Source: DATBVX01 sp963695985 (GTDB taxonomy: Bacteria; Pseudomonadota; Gammaproteobacteria; Steroidobacterales; Steroidobacteraceae). From it: 64,000 nt of DNA. This document shows positions 28,015-37,298 of the stretch, one piece after another. The notes beneath the pieces were generated by a model. The model made no database searches, had not been told where the DNA came from, and saw only the letters and a list, made by a program, of their open reading frames with translations. The stretch covers positions 62,001 to 126,000 of the forward strand of contig CAVOIC010000005.1 of assembly GCA_963695985.1 (NCBI GenBank). The letters run 5' to 3'. Positions within the stretch are counted from its first letter, which is position 1; every line of letters starts with the position of its first letter. The position numbers and the translations under genes are program-made.

Positions 28015-28791
28015 TCAGCTGAACCCGTCCTTCCATTGCCGGATCGTCGCGAACACCTCGACCGGGTTGTCGAGAGAGCGTCCCGCCTTGCGCTCGGCCG
28101 ACTTCTGTACGGTCGGCTCGTCCCAGCGCAGGAACGGGTTCACGGCGATTTCCAACGCCATATTTGACGGCAAAGTCGGGCGGCCCTTGGAACGCAAGTC
28201 CTTTGCCGTCTCCAGGTACTCGCGCGTGGCGCCGTTGTCGGGCTCCACCGCGAGCGCAAAACGCAGATTGTTGACCGTGTACTCGTGACCACAATAGACG
28301 CGCGTGTCGGGCGGCAGTGCACGCAGCGTATCGAGCGAGCGCTGCATCTGTGCGGGCGTGCCCTCGAACAGCCGGCCGCAGCCCGCGCTGAAAAGCGTGT
28401 CGCCGCAGAAGAGGGCGCCATGGCCGTGATAGGCGATATGGCCCCGGGTGTGTCCCGGAATGTCGAACACCTGGAAGTCGAGGCCGAGGTCTTCGAGATG
28501 CACCTGCATGCCGCCCGCGACGCTTACCGTGCGTTCAGGTATCGTCTCGCCCGCCGGACCGTAGACCGGGACATGGAATCGTCCTACCAGCTCGGAGACG
28601 CCGCCGACGTGATCGGGATGATGGTGGGTGACGAGGATCGCGCTGAGGCGCCAGTGCTGCTGCTCCAGCGCGGCGACTACCGGCCTGGCGTCACCCGGAT
28701 CGACCGCAGCCACGTCTGTGCGCTGGCGCGCGCCGTGGACGAGCCAGATATAGTTGTCCGAAAACGCCCTGACCGGCGTTGCCTCGAGCAT
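28015..28791 (-). CDS. gloB: Hydroxyacylglutathione hydrolase (glyoxalase II)
   Basis: This 258-aa metallo-beta-lactamase-fold enzyme hydrolyses S-lactoylglutathione, completing methylglyoxal detoxification. The binuclear metal motif THHHPDHVGG lies near residue 52, further metal histidines are in the PGHTRGHIAYH and YCGHEYT segments, and the C-terminal substrate-binding tail is present. The length equals the family norm. It is divergent from the methyltransferase gene at 28897 and leads a two-gene operon with mltD, the same pairing seen in many gammaproteobacteria. Confidence 0.95.
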   Translation of the reverse strand: MLEATPVRAFSDNYIWLVHGARQRTDVAAVDPGDARPVVAALEQQHWRLSAILVTHHHPDHVGGVSELVGRFHVPVYGPAGETIPERTVSVAGGMQVHLEDLGLDFQVFDIPGHTRGHIAYHGHGALFCGDTLFSAGCGRLFEGTPAQMQRSLDTLRALPPDTRVYCGHEYTVNNLRFALAVEPDNGATREYLETAKDLRSKGRPTLPSNMALEIAVNPFLRWDEPTVQKSAERKAGRSLDNPVEVFATIRQWKDGFS

Positions 28792-28896
28792 GGCTCCGAT
28801 TCCGTGCGGATGATTTTAGATTGCGGAATGTTCGCGAATTTAACTTTAAGGGCTCAAAATTGCTATCGTTTTTTCCTTTCTGGAAGTTGAATTTGT

Positions 28897-29640
28897 GTGA
28901 ACCAGTCCACGATGGCTGAACGCGCCGATCGCCTGCGCCGCTGGCTCGCGACACCCTTGGGCGGCCTGCTCATCGAGCACGAACGGCAGGTGCTGAACGA
29001 AGCGCTCGACGACGTTTTTGGCATTCAGCTGGTCCAGATCGGCAGCTGGGGGGACCCGAAAGCGTACTTCCCCGCGGCCAGGACCCAGCGCCAGACTGTG
29101 ATCTGTTCCGCAATCGCCGGGCAGGGCCAGGTCTTCTGTAAAACCGAATCGCTGCCGGTGGCCTCGGACTCGGTAGACGCGGTTCTCCTGCCCCACACGC
29201 TCGAAACCGACAATGACCCGCATGCGACTCTGCGCGAAGTCGCACGCATCCTGGTGGCCGAGGGCCAGATTCTCGTACTCGGCTTCAGCGCGATGGGAAC
29301 CTGGGCGGCGCGCAATCGAGTGTCGAGCGAGGGCTTCCCGCCCGGCATTGCGCGCGTGATTTCCGAGAGCCGATTGCGCGACTGGTTCGCGCTGCTGGGC
29401 TTTGAGATCACCTCCGTGCATCGCTATCTCAGGCGCCTGCCGCTGACGCCGCGCCGTTCGGCGCCGTCCGTCAAACAGACCGACGACGGTCTGAAATCCA
29501 ATCCGCTGTTGCCGGCGGGGGCCTATCTCATCAAAGCCCGCAAACGCACTTACACACTGACTCCGATTCGCCCGAAGCGACGTGAGCGCCGTTCGATGGT
29601 CGGCGGGCTCGTCGAACCGACGCCGCGCCTGCGCTCGTGA
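28897..29640 (+). CDS. Class I SAM-dependent methyltransferase-like protein, rnhA-linked
   Basis: This 247-aa protein resembles the methyltransferase commonly found between gloB and rnhA in gammaproteobacteria. The SAM-binding motif I is weak (VQIGSWGDP near residue 50), but the downstream elements SDSVDAVLLPHTLE and HATLREVARILVAEGQILVLGFSAMG match a methyltransferase type 11 fold. The start is GTG 28897, or possibly ATG 28912 (MAERADRL). The last bases overlap the GTG of rnhA (GTGA). The substrate is unknown. The upstream 105 bp are strikingly AT-rich and should hold the divergent promoters for this gene and gloB. Confidence 0.75.
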   Translation: MNQSTMAERADRLRRWLATPLGGLLIEHERQVLNEALDDVFGIQLVQIGSWGDPKAYFPAARTQRQTVICSAIAGQGQVFCKTESLPVASDSVDAVLLPHTLETDNDPHATLREVARILVAEGQILVLGFSAMGTWAARNRVSSEGFPPGIARVISESRLRDWFALLGFEITSVHRYLRRLPLTPRRSAPSVKQTDDGLKSNPLLPAGAYLIKARKRTYTLTPIRPKRRERRSMVGGLVEPTPRLRS

Positions 29641-30095
29641 CCCGCGTCGAGATCTGGACCGATGGAGCGTGTCGCGGCAATCCGGGTCCGGGTGGCTGGG
29701 CGGCCCTACTGATTGCGGGCGAACGCGAGAAGATCCTCAAAGGCGCTGCCGAGCACACGACCAATAATCGCATGGAGCTGACCGCTGCGATTCGCGGGCT
29801 CGAAGCGCTGCGCCGGCGCTGCCACGTGCGGCTGCACACGGATTCCGAGTATGTGAAGCGCGGACTGACGGAATGGCTCCCCGACTGGAAACGGCGGGGC
29901 TGGAAAACAGCGGCCCGCAAGCCGGTCAAGAATGCCGATCTGTGGCAGGAGCTCGATGCGCTCGCGCAGCGACACGAGATCGAGTGGCGCTGGGTGCGCG
30001 GACATGCGGGCATTGCGGGTAACGAGCGTGTGGATAGACTTGCCAATGAAGCCATCGACGAGCTAGTGAGGTCCGATGCGTCAGATCGTTCTTGA
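29637..30095 (+). CDS. rnhA: Ribonuclease HI
   Basis: This 152-aa endonuclease removes the RNA strand of RNA/DNA hybrids. The four acidic catalytic residues are visible: Asp in WTDGACRGNPGPGGW, Glu in NNRMELTAA, Asp in HTDSEYVKRG, and Asp in ERVDRLANEA, with the catalytic-loop His in VRGHAG. The GTG start at 29637 overlaps the previous stop, and the 3' end overlaps dnaQ by 20 bp, so the three genes form a tight operon. Confidence 0.96.
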   Translation: MTRVEIWTDGACRGNPGPGGWAALLIAGEREKILKGAAEHTTNNRMELTAAIRGLEALRRRCHVRLHTDSEYVKRGLTEWLPDWKRRGWKTAARKPVKNADLWQELDALAQRHEIEWRWVRGHAGIAGNERVDRLANEAIDELVRSDASDRS

Positions 30096-30777
30096 TACCG
30101 AAACCACTGGGCTGGAGCTCGAGCTCGGGCATCGCATCATCGAGATCGGCTGTGTGGAGCTCGTCAATCGGCGCGCCACCGGGCGCAACTTTCACCGCTA
30201 CCTGTGTCCGGAGCGTGAGATCGACGACGGCGCGCTCAGGGTGCACGGCCTCACGCGCGATTTCCTCGCCCACCAGCCGCGCTTCGGTCAGATCGCCGAG
30301 GAGTTCCTGCAGTTCGTCGCGGGTGCGGAGCTCGTGATCCACAACGCGCCCTTCGATATCGGCTTCCTCGACATGGAGCTACGCCTGCTGGGTGGAGCGA
30401 GCCGCCCGTTGATTGAGCTGTGCGCGATCCTCGACACGCTTGTGCTCGCACGGCAGATGCACCCAGGCCAGCGCAACAGTCTCGACGCGCTGTGCCGGCG
30501 CTACTCGATCGACAACTCGCATCGCGAGCTGCATGGCGCGCTGCTGGATGCGCGAATTCTCGCGGATGTATACCTCGCCATGACGGGCGGGCAGGGCGCA
30601 CTGATCCTGGGTGGTGCCGAAGCCGCGGGCCAGATCCGCGTCCAGCCGATTGCGCGGGTGGTGCGACCCACAGCGACGCTGCTCGTGGTGCGGGCGAGCG
30701 TCGAGGAAGTCGAAGCGCACGAGCGTCTTCTCAGGACCATCGACCAGGTCTCGGGTGGCTCCGGGATGCGGTTCTAG
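30076..30777 (+). CDS. dnaQ: DNA polymerase III epsilon subunit (proofreading 3'-5' exonuclease)
   Basis: This 233-aa exonuclease belongs to the DEDDh family. Exo I is VLDTETTGLE (residues 5-14), exo II is HNAPFDIGF, and exo III is HGALLDARILADVY with the catalytic histidine. The C-terminal tail that binds the alpha subunit is present. It starts inside rnhA (20-bp overlap). In E. coli these two genes are divergent; the tandem order here is found in other gammaproteobacterial lineages. Confidence 0.95.
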   Translation: MRQIVLDTETTGLELELGHRIIEIGCVELVNRRATGRNFHRYLCPEREIDDGALRVHGLTRDFLAHQPRFGQIAEEFLQFVAGAELVIHNAPFDIGFLDMELRLLGGASRPLIELCAILDTLVLARQMHPGQRNSLDALCRRYSIDNSHRELHGALLDARILADVYLAMTGGQGALILGGAEAAGQIRVQPIARVVRPTATLLVVRASVEEVEAHERLLRTIDQVSGGSGMRF

Positions 30778-30881
30778 TGCCGTGAATTCGTGGACTTGAG
30801 AGCCAATTCTCGTCTGGGGACGCTGTTCATTCGCGACAATGGCGCCCACGAGAAGAACGACAAATCCAACGGAGTTGAGGA

Positions 30882-32161
30882 ATGCCTGCACTGAGGAACT
30901 GCCGCATCGGTGTGATCGGCCTTGGCTATGTCGGCCTGCCGCTGGCGGTTGAATTCGGCAAGCACTTTCACACCGTCGGCTTCGACATCAAGCCGCAGCG
31001 CATCGCCGAGCTCAAGGCGGGCAAGGACAGCACTCTCGAAACGACGCGTGCGGAGCTGAAGGCAGCGTACGCGGCTCAAGTTCACGAGCAAGGTTTCGGA
31101 CCTCAAGAGCCTGTCGCGTCTTCATCGTCACGGTGCCGACCCCGATCGACCAATACAAACGGCCCGACCTCATGCCGCTGGTCAAGGCCAGCGAAACGGT
31201 CGGCAAGTCGCTGAAGAAGGGCGACGTGGTCGTTTACGAGTCGACGGTGTATCCCGGTTGCACGGAAGAGGTGTGCGTGCCAGTGCTGGAGAAGTACTCC
31301 GGGCTCAAGTTCAACACGGATTTCTTTGCGGGCTACAGCCCGGAACGGATCAACCCGGGCGACAAGGAGCACCGGCTGACGACGATCCGCAAGATCACCT
31401 CGGGCTCCACGCCCGAAATCGCCGAGTTCGTCGACTCGCTCTACCGGGTGATCATCAAGGCAGGCACGCATCGCGCTTCGAGCATCCGCGTGGCGGAAGC
31501 GGCCAAGGTGATCGAGAACACGCAGCGCGACGTCAACATCGCGCTCATCAACGAGCTGGCGCTGATCTTCAACCGACTTGGCATCGACACCGAGGAAGTG
31601 CTGCAGGCTGCGGGCACCAAGTGGAACTTCCTGCCGTTTCGTCCAGGCCTCGTTGGCGGGCACTGCATCGGCGTCGATCCGTACTACCTGACACACAAGG
31701 CGCAGGAGATCGGCTATCACCCTGAGATGATCCTCGCCGGGCGGCGGCTCAACGACAACATGGCGCTCTACGTCGCGAGCGAGGTCGTGCGGCGGATGAA
31801 CTTGCGGCGGATCCACGTGAAGGGCGCGCGTATCCTCGTTATGGGCATGACGTTCAAAGAGAACTGCCCGGACGTGCGCAATTCCAAGGTCGTCGACGTG
31901 GTACGCGAGCTGCAGAAGTTCGGTGCCAAAGTGGACGTATACGACCCGTGGGTCGATGGTCGCGAAGCTCAGCATGAGTACGGCCTCAAGCCGGTACGCA
32001 CGCCAAGAAAGTCGGGCTACGATGCGATCGTGATGGCGGTCGCGCACAAGGAGTTCCGCGAAATGGGCCTGGCGAAGATCAAGGGCTTTGCCAAGCGCGA
32101 CCACGTGCTCTATGACATCAAGTATGTGTTCCGGCCGCACGAAGTCGACGGGCGGCTCTGA
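30882..32161 (+). pseudogene. UDP-N-acetyl-hexosamine 6-dehydrogenase (WbpA/TviB type), two frameshifts
   Basis: The corrected product, about 425 aa, oxidises UDP-GlcNAc (or UDP-GalNAc) at C6 to the uronic acid using NAD. The N-terminus GVIGLGYVGLPLAVEFGK is the NAD-binding fold. The catalytic region GTKWNFLPFRPGLVGGHCIG contains the active-site cysteine and is intact. The frame changes twice: between about 31060 and 31075, and at 31111, where an extra C splits AAG AGC / TGT CGC. Each is a +1 step, and coding sense resumes at once (RLKFTSKVSDLKS, then CRVFIVTVPTPIDQY). This looks like sequence error rather than decay. The ATG at 30882 has GGAG/GAGG upstream. It is the natural first enzyme for the Wbp pathway further on. 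Confidence 0.85.
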
Positions 32162-32164
32162 GGC

Positions 32165-33181
32165 ATGAAGATTCTCGTCACTGGTGCCGCTGGCTTCATC
32201 GGCTACCACACAGCACGGGCGCTGCTCGCGCGCGGTGATGAGGTGGTGGGGCTCGACTGCCTCAATGAGTACTACGACGTTACGCTGAAGCACGCGCGGC
32301 TCAAGCAGTTCGAAGGCAACCCGCGCTTCCGGTTCGTGAAACTCGACCTCGCGGATCGCCCCGGGATGACGGCGCTCTTCGAGCGCGAGAAATTTCCCCG
32401 TGTCATTCACCTCGCCGCGCAGGCCGGCGTGCGTTACTCCCTTACCCACCCGCACGCGTACATCGACAGCAACGTCGTCGGGTTCATGAATGTGCTCGAG
32501 GGTTGCCGGTACACGGGCGTCGAGCATCTGGTGTACGCTTCTACGAGCTCCGTGTACGGCGCCAACACGAAGATGCCGTTCTCGGTGCACCAGAGCGCCA
32601 ACCATCCGCTCTCGATGTACGCCGCGACCAAGAAAGCCAACGAGCTGATGGCGCACACGTACTCGTACCTGCACGGACTGCCGACCACGGGACTGCGCTT
32701 CTTCACCGTGTACGGGCCGTTCGGCCGGCCCGACATGGCGCTGTTCCTGTTCACGCGCAACATCCTCGCCGGCAAGCCGATCGATGTTTTCAACTACGGC
32801 CACCACCGTCGCGATTTCACCTACGTCGATGACATCGTCGAGGGCGTGATCCGCGCCTGCGATCGCATCGCGAAGCCGGACCCCGCCTGGAACGGCGACG
32901 AGCCGGATCCCGCCACGAGCCGCGCGCCCTACCGGCTCTACAACATCGGCAACAATCGCCCAACCGAACTGATGCGCTACATCGAAGTGATCGAGCAAAC
33001 GCTGGGGCGCAAGGCGGTGAAGAACCTGTTGCCAATGCAGCCGGGAGATGTGCCCGAGACCTATGCGGACGTCGAGGATCTGGTGCGCGACGTGGGCTAC
33101 CGGCCGGCGACTCCGGTCGAGGTTGGGGTGAAGCGCTTCATAGAGTGGTATCTCGGGTACTACGGAACGAATCCAGCATGA
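32165..33181 (+). CDS. NAD-dependent epimerase, UDP-glucuronate 4-epimerase type
   Basis: This 338-aa extended SDR protein has the N-terminal GAAGFIGYH nucleotide motif and the catalytic ASTSSVYG and YAATKKANE segments (Tyr and Lys). The insert and C-terminal pattern (RFFTVYGPFGRPDMALFLFTRNIL, YNIGNNRPTELM) match UDP-glucuronate and UDP-N-acetylglucosaminuronate 4-epimerases. Directly following a UDP-HexNAc dehydrogenase (4-bp gap), it probably converts the gluco- to the galacto-uronic form for the polymer. The frame is fully intact. Confidence 0.9.
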   Translation: MKILVTGAAGFIGYHTARALLARGDEVVGLDCLNEYYDVTLKHARLKQFEGNPRFRFVKLDLADRPGMTALFEREKFPRVIHLAAQAGVRYSLTHPHAYIDSNVVGFMNVLEGCRYTGVEHLVYASTSSVYGANTKMPFSVHQSANHPLSMYAATKKANELMAHTYSYLHGLPTTGLRFFTVYGPFGRPDMALFLFTRNILAGKPIDVFNYGHHRRDFTYVDDIVEGVIRACDRIAKPDPAWNGDEPDPATSRAPYRLYNIGNNRPTELMRYIEVIEQTLGRKAVKNLLPMQPGDVPETYADVEDLVRDVGYRPATPVEVGVKRFIEWYLGYYGTNPA

Positions 33182-33225
33182 CTGCTCCCGACATCGACAT
33201 GCCCCGGGACACCCTGCGACGGCAA

Positions 33226-33560
33226 CTACGCCGATAAGCCGGACAGATCGAGCGTCACACCGGGCAGCGCGGTGATCACGACGATACGGGGATCATCGAT
33301 CGACGACATCTCCGCGTACCTCCCATCCCGCGGCGATTTCAAACAGTGAAGGCGGCGCGCACGGACGTCCACCATCCAGGCCTCCGGCACGCCGTGCCGC
33401 GCGTATAGCGGCATCTTGATCTCGCGATCGAATCGCAGATCTCTCCCTCGATCAACTCGACCCGCGCGTCCTCGGCGAGGAGCCCGGCCTGCACCATGCC
33501 GTAGTATTCGTCCACCGTGATCCGGTGCCGTGGCAGCCAGTCTTCCATCGGAGTGTTCAT
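33226..33560 (-). pseudogene. Uma2-family (DUF820) nuclease remnant with internal deletion
   Basis: The N-terminus (MEDWLPRHRITVDEYYGMVQ...VELIEGEI) and C-terminus (RFDREIKMPLYARHGVPEAW... to LPGVTLDLSGL) of a Uma2 protein are both readable, but in different frames and fused directly near 33430. About 70-80 central residues, which in full Uma2 proteins carry the PEPDL and EVSDSS active-site segments, are missing. Unlike the single-base shifts elsewhere in the locus, this is a real deletion, so the gene is dead. It lies on the opposite strand to the polysaccharide genes, next to vapBC. Confidence 0.75.
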
Positions 33561-33713
33561 CAGTTTCCAGGACGGTCGGAGTCTACACTCTGCTCCGAGG
33601 ATGAACCACGCGAGGTCGCGGCACCGGCTTGCTGACGATAGTCGATACGCCACGCAGCGTCTCGCCGCAAATCTTGTCGGTTGACCGGATTCTCGGGCGC
33701 GACAGCGGTCGGC

Positions 33714-34124
33714 TTAGGCGCTCGTGAAGGGATTCATCACCGTCAATTGGCGGTTGATTACCTGGCGGTGTTGAAGATCTTCCGAATAAAGCGTTCGACA
33801 GCCAGCCTGCAACGCTGCGGCGACGATCATCGCGTCGTAGACCGATAGCCTGTAGCGCTCCGCGACATCGAGGCCGCGATCGTGCGTTTCGGCGTTGAGC
33901 TCCTCCACGCGACAGACCTTTCGCACCGTGCCCAGGATTTCTCGGGTCTCGCGGAACGTCAGCGATAGTTTTCGCGTCGCAACGGATGCGAACTCATTGA
34001 GCACCTGCACGCTGATCATTCCCGGCTGCGACAGCAACTCCTCAACCCGATCGGCCTTCGTGGTGTTGGCCGAGAGGAGATAAAGGAGCACGCTCGTGTC
34101 GATGAAAGACTCAGCGTCGCTCAT
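33714..34124 (-). CDS. vapC: PIN-domain toxin ribonuclease, VapC type
   Basis: This 136-aa PIN protein is the toxin of a type II toxin-antitoxin pair. The acidic metal-binding residues of the PIN fold are visible: Asp in FIDTSVLLYLL, Glu in LNEFASV, Asp in VYDAMIVAAAL, and Asp in LYSEDLQH. VapC toxins cleave tRNA or rRNA (family knowledge). Its start lies inside the antitoxin gene (14-bp overlap), the standard vapBC order. The frame is intact and length is normal. Confidence 0.9.
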   Translation of the reverse strand: MSDAESFIDTSVLLYLLSANTTKADRVEELLSQPGMISVQVLNEFASVATRKLSLTFRETREILGTVRKVCRVEELNAETHDRGLDVAERYRLSVYDAMIVAAALQAGCRTLYSEDLQHRQVINRQLTVMNPFTSA

Positions 34125-34344
34125 TGGCTTGCAGGCGGTCGAAGCTGAAGCCCTCGGGCAGTCGGCCTCGATACTTGCGCAGACGCGCGAGCAATTCCTG
34201 GGCGCCGGGCGCCTTGCTCACGCCGAAGCTGCGCCTGCCGGTGACCTGAATCTCGATGTCGTCACCCTCCTTGAGACCGAGCGCCTCGACCACCACTGCG
34301 GGCAGTCGGACCGCAAGGCTGTTTCCCCACCTGGCGACTTGCAT
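34111..34344 (-). CDS. vapB: AbrB/MazE-fold antitoxin, VapB type
   Basis: This 77-aa antitoxin has an N-terminal SpoVT/AbrB swapped-hairpin DNA-binding domain (VARWGNSLAVRLPAVVVEALGLKEGDDIEIQV). The C-terminal tail (LLARLRKYRGRLPEGFSFDR) would wrap around and inhibit the PIN toxin. The ATG at 34344 begins MQVARWGNS, the usual start for this family. The inverted repeat at 34357-34385 just upstream is the probable autoregulatory operator. Confidence 0.9.
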   Translation of the reverse strand: MQVARWGNSLAVRLPAVVVEALGLKEGDDIEIQVTGRRSFGVSKAPGAQELLARLRKYRGRLPEGFSFDRLQANERR

Positions 34345-34356
34345 GGCAGAACTCCG

Positions 34357-34385
34357 TGGATATACGCTAGCTATGAGTATATCCA
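34357..34385 (-). promoter_or_regulatory. vapBC operator: 9-bp inverted repeat
   Basis: TGGATATAC at 34357-34365 and its exact complement GTATATCCA at 34377-34385 are separated by 11 bp, so arm centres are 20 bp (two helix turns) apart. It starts 12 nt before vapB. The arm nearest transcription overlaps a TATACT-like -10 on the minus strand, fitting repression by a VapBC complex. Confidence 0.65.
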
Positions 34386-34491
34386 TAGTGTCCGGGTGCT
34401 GCCATGGCTCGAGATCATGCCCACAGGTACCCTCCCGGGCACGCTCCTGCAATACTGTAAGCGGGTGCAATCAGGGCAATATCAGCAAGTC

Positions 34492-36137
34492 ATGTCTTCC
34501 GCCTCACGCGTAACCCTCCCGGCCTGGCAGGCGCTAGAACGCCACCGCGGTCAGATGCGTGAAGTGAAGGTTCGCGAGCTGTTCGCGAGCGACCCTCGCC
34601 GCTTCACGAGCCTGAAGCGCGAGGCGGTCGACCTGCTGCTCGATTTCTCGCGCCAGCGTCTCATGCCGGAGACGATCGCACTTCTGGCCCAACTGGCGCG
34701 CGAAGTGGGACTCGAGGAACGCATCGCAGCGCTGCTTGCGGGCGAGGCTGTCAACAACACCGAGAACCGGCCGGCGCTGCACACAGCCCTGCGTCGCGCG
34801 CTCGACCGGCCGCTCCTGGTGGGCGGCCGCGATGTGATGCGGGAGGTGAGGACGGAGCGGGAGAAGCTTTTTGGCTTCGTGCACGCCGTGCACGAGGGCC
34901 GCGTTACCGGCCACACCGGCAAGCGATTCGAAACGATTCTCAACATCGGCATCGGCGGTTCGGACCTGGGCCCGGTCATGGCTGTGGAGGCACTTGGCCC
35001 GCTATCGAATTCCCGGCATGACACTGAACTTTGCCTCGAACGTCGATGGTTGCCAGATCGCGGACACGATGGCACGCGCCAATCCCGAAACGACACTCGT
35101 GATCGTCTGCTCCAAGACTTTCACCACGCTCGAGACCATGTCGAATGCGCAGCTCGCACGGCGTTGGATCGTAGACCGACTGGGCGCCGCCGCGTTACCG
35201 AAGCACTTCGCGGCCGTGTCGGTCAATCAGCGAGCGATGGATGAATTCGGCGTCGGCGCCGCGCTGCGTTTCACGATGTGGGACTGGGTCGGCGGGAGGT
35301 ACTCGGTCTGGTCTTCGATTGGCGCGGCACTGGCACTCGCGATCGGCACCGAAAACTTCCAGGCCTTTCTCGATGGCGGCCGTATCGTAGACGAGCATTT
35401 CGCCTCGACACCCCTCGAGCGGAATCTGCCGGTGCTGCTCGGCCTGATCGGCGTGTGGAACCGCAATTTCCTCGGTATGCCGAGCCACGCGGTGCTGCCC
35501 TACGATCAGCGCCTGCATCGCTTCCCCGCCTACCTGCAGCAGCTCGAGATGGAAAGCAACGGTAAGCGCGTCACGCGCGATGGTTCCGAGGTCACATACG
35601 ACACGGGCGCCGTGTTGTGGGGCGAGCCAGGGTCCAACGCACAGCACTCGTTCTTTCAGCTGCTGCACCAGGGCACGGCGGACGTAGCGTTCGATTTCCT
35701 TGCTCCCGTGCAGAGCTCGAGCGGATTGCCGGAGCAGCAGAATCTCGCGCTCGCAAATTGCTTCGCACAGGCGCAGGCATTCATGGCGGGGCAGAGCGAG
35801 GAGCAGGTGCGCGCCGACTTGGCTGCGACCGGTGTCGCCGAGGCACAGATTGCGAGGCTTGCCGCCCATAAAGTTCATCCCGGCAACCGTCCGAGCAGCA
35901 TCCTGCTCTTCCAGCGAGTCGATCCGACGACACTCGGCCGACTGATCGCGCTCTACGAGCACAAGGTCTTCGTGCAGAGCGTGATCTGGGACATCAACGC
36001 CTTCGATCAATGGGGCGTTGAACTCGGCAAGAAGCTCGCGGACAAACTGATTCCGACGCTGCGCGACCCGGCGCCCGCGATTGCGAGCTGGGCACGAGCT
36101 GAGCGGGCTGCTCGAGTACGTGGCGCGCTGGCGTTGA
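34492..36137 (+). pseudogene. pgi: Glucose-6-phosphate isomerase, two frameshifts (probably sequence errors)
   Basis: The corrected product, about 547 aa, converts glucose 6-phosphate and fructose 6-phosphate. The phosphate-binding NIGIGGSDLGP lies near residue 150 of the first frame. The middle (SNVDG, CSKTFTTLET, MWDWVGGRYSVWSSIG) and the C-terminal catalytic lysine segment (VWDINAFDQWGVELGK) are all in the second frame. An extra G near 34996 shifts the first frame into the second, and an extra T near 36089 hides the true end, GHELSGLLEYVARWR stop at 36137. Loss of pgi by two one-base insertions with every other codon conserved is unlikely to be decay. It lies just before gmd in the polysaccharide locus. 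Confidence 0.88.
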
Positions 36138-36178
36138 GCCTTTGTATGATACGCGCCCTTTAGCGCAGAGCCTGGTGC

Positions 36179-37276
36179 ATGACCGCGAAAAAGAAGGTTG
36201 CCCTCATCACAGGAATCACCGGTCAGGACGGTGCTTATCTGGCCGAATTCCTGCTGGAGAAGGGCTATGAAGTCCACGGAATCAAGCGCCGGTCGTCTTC
36301 GTTCAATACGGATCGCATCGATCACCTCTACGAGGATCCGCATGCGGCGGACCGCCACCTGGTGCTCCATTACGGGGACGTGACCGATGCGACCAACGTC
36401 ATTCGCATCGTTCAGGCCGTAACCCCCGACGAGATCTACAACCTCGCCGCGCAGAGTCACGTCGCCGTGTCGTTCGAGACGGCCGAGTACACGGCCAATG
36501 CCGACGGCTTGGGAACACTGAGGCTGCTCGAGGCGATCCGCATGCTGGGTCTCAATCAGCGGACCCGCTTCTATCAGGCCTCAACATCGGAAATGTTCGG
36601 CAAGGTGCAGGAAATTCCGCAAAGGGAGACGACACCTTTCTATCCGCGATCTCCCTACGGCGTCGCGAAGCTGTATGCCCACTGGATCACGATCAATTAT
36701 CGCGAAGCCTATGGCTTGTTTGCTTGCAGCGGCATCCTCTTCAATCACGAGTCGCCGATCCGTGGCGAAACGTTCGTGTCGCGCAAGATCACGCGGGGGC
36801 TGGCGCGCATCCACGAGGGGCTGGATGACTGCCTGTACCTGGGTAATCTCGATGCGCGTCGTGACTGGGGACATGCTCGAGACTACGTGCGCGCACAGTG
36901 GGCCATGCTGCAGCGACCGGAGCCCGAGGATTTCATCATTGCCACCGGGGAGCAGCATTCAGTGCGGGAGTTCGTCGAGCGGGCCGCGCGGTGTCTCGAC
37001 ACGAGCATTGAATGGCGCGGCTCCGGGATCGACGAGCAGGGGATCGATACCCGCACCGGACGCACGATCGTGCGGGTCGATCCGCGCTACTTTCGACCGA
37101 CTGAGGTGGACACGCTGCTCGGCGATGCCTCCAAGGCGAGGAAGCTCCTCGGTTGGGAGCCGAAGATCAGTTTCGAGCAGCTCGTTGAAGAGATGATGGC
37201 CTCGGATCTCGAAATCGCCCGCAAGGATGCTCTCATCAAACGAGAAGGCTTTCGCTCGTTCAATCACCGCGAATAG
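36179..37276 (+). CDS. gmd: GDP-mannose 4,6-dehydratase
   Basis: This 365-aa extended SDR enzyme converts GDP-mannose to GDP-4-keto-6-deoxymannose, the precursor of GDP-fucose, rhamnose or perosamine. The NADP-binding start ALITGITGQDGAYLAEFLL is diagnostic, followed by RRSSSFNTDRIDHLY, the catalytic STSEMFG and YGVAKLYAHW, and the oligomer/ligand segment NHESPIRGETFVSRKI. The frame is intact. No fcl (GMER), rmd or per gene follows in the window, unless a DegT enzyme at the distal end acts as a perosamine-type transaminase. Confidence 0.95.
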   Translation: MTAKKKVALITGITGQDGAYLAEFLLEKGYEVHGIKRRSSSFNTDRIDHLYEDPHAADRHLVLHYGDVTDATNVIRIVQAVTPDEIYNLAAQSHVAVSFETAEYTANADGLGTLRLLEAIRMLGLNQRTRFYQASTSEMFGKVQEIPQRETTPFYPRSPYGVAKLYAHWITINYREAYGLFACSGILFNHESPIRGETFVSRKITRGLARIHEGLDDCLYLGNLDARRDWGHARDYVRAQWAMLQRPEPEDFIIATGEQHSVREFVERAARCLDTSIEWRGSGIDEQGIDTRTGRTIVRVDPRYFRPTEVDTLLGDASKARKLLGWEPKISFEQLVEEMMASDLEIARKDALIKREGFRSFNHRE

Positions 37277-37298
37277 CACCGCTCGCCCAAAAACATCA

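Noticed and set aside
31103..32998. A 631-codon minus-strand frame opposite the dehydrogenase and epimerase genes
   Set aside because: It is the antisense of conserved coding sequence; no domain is visible, and the plus-strand products are unmistakable.
34096..34491. An N-terminal extension of the pgi reading frame upstream of 34492
   Set aside because: That stretch is the antisense of vapB and its promoter; homology to glucose-6-phosphate isomerase begins only after ATG 34492.
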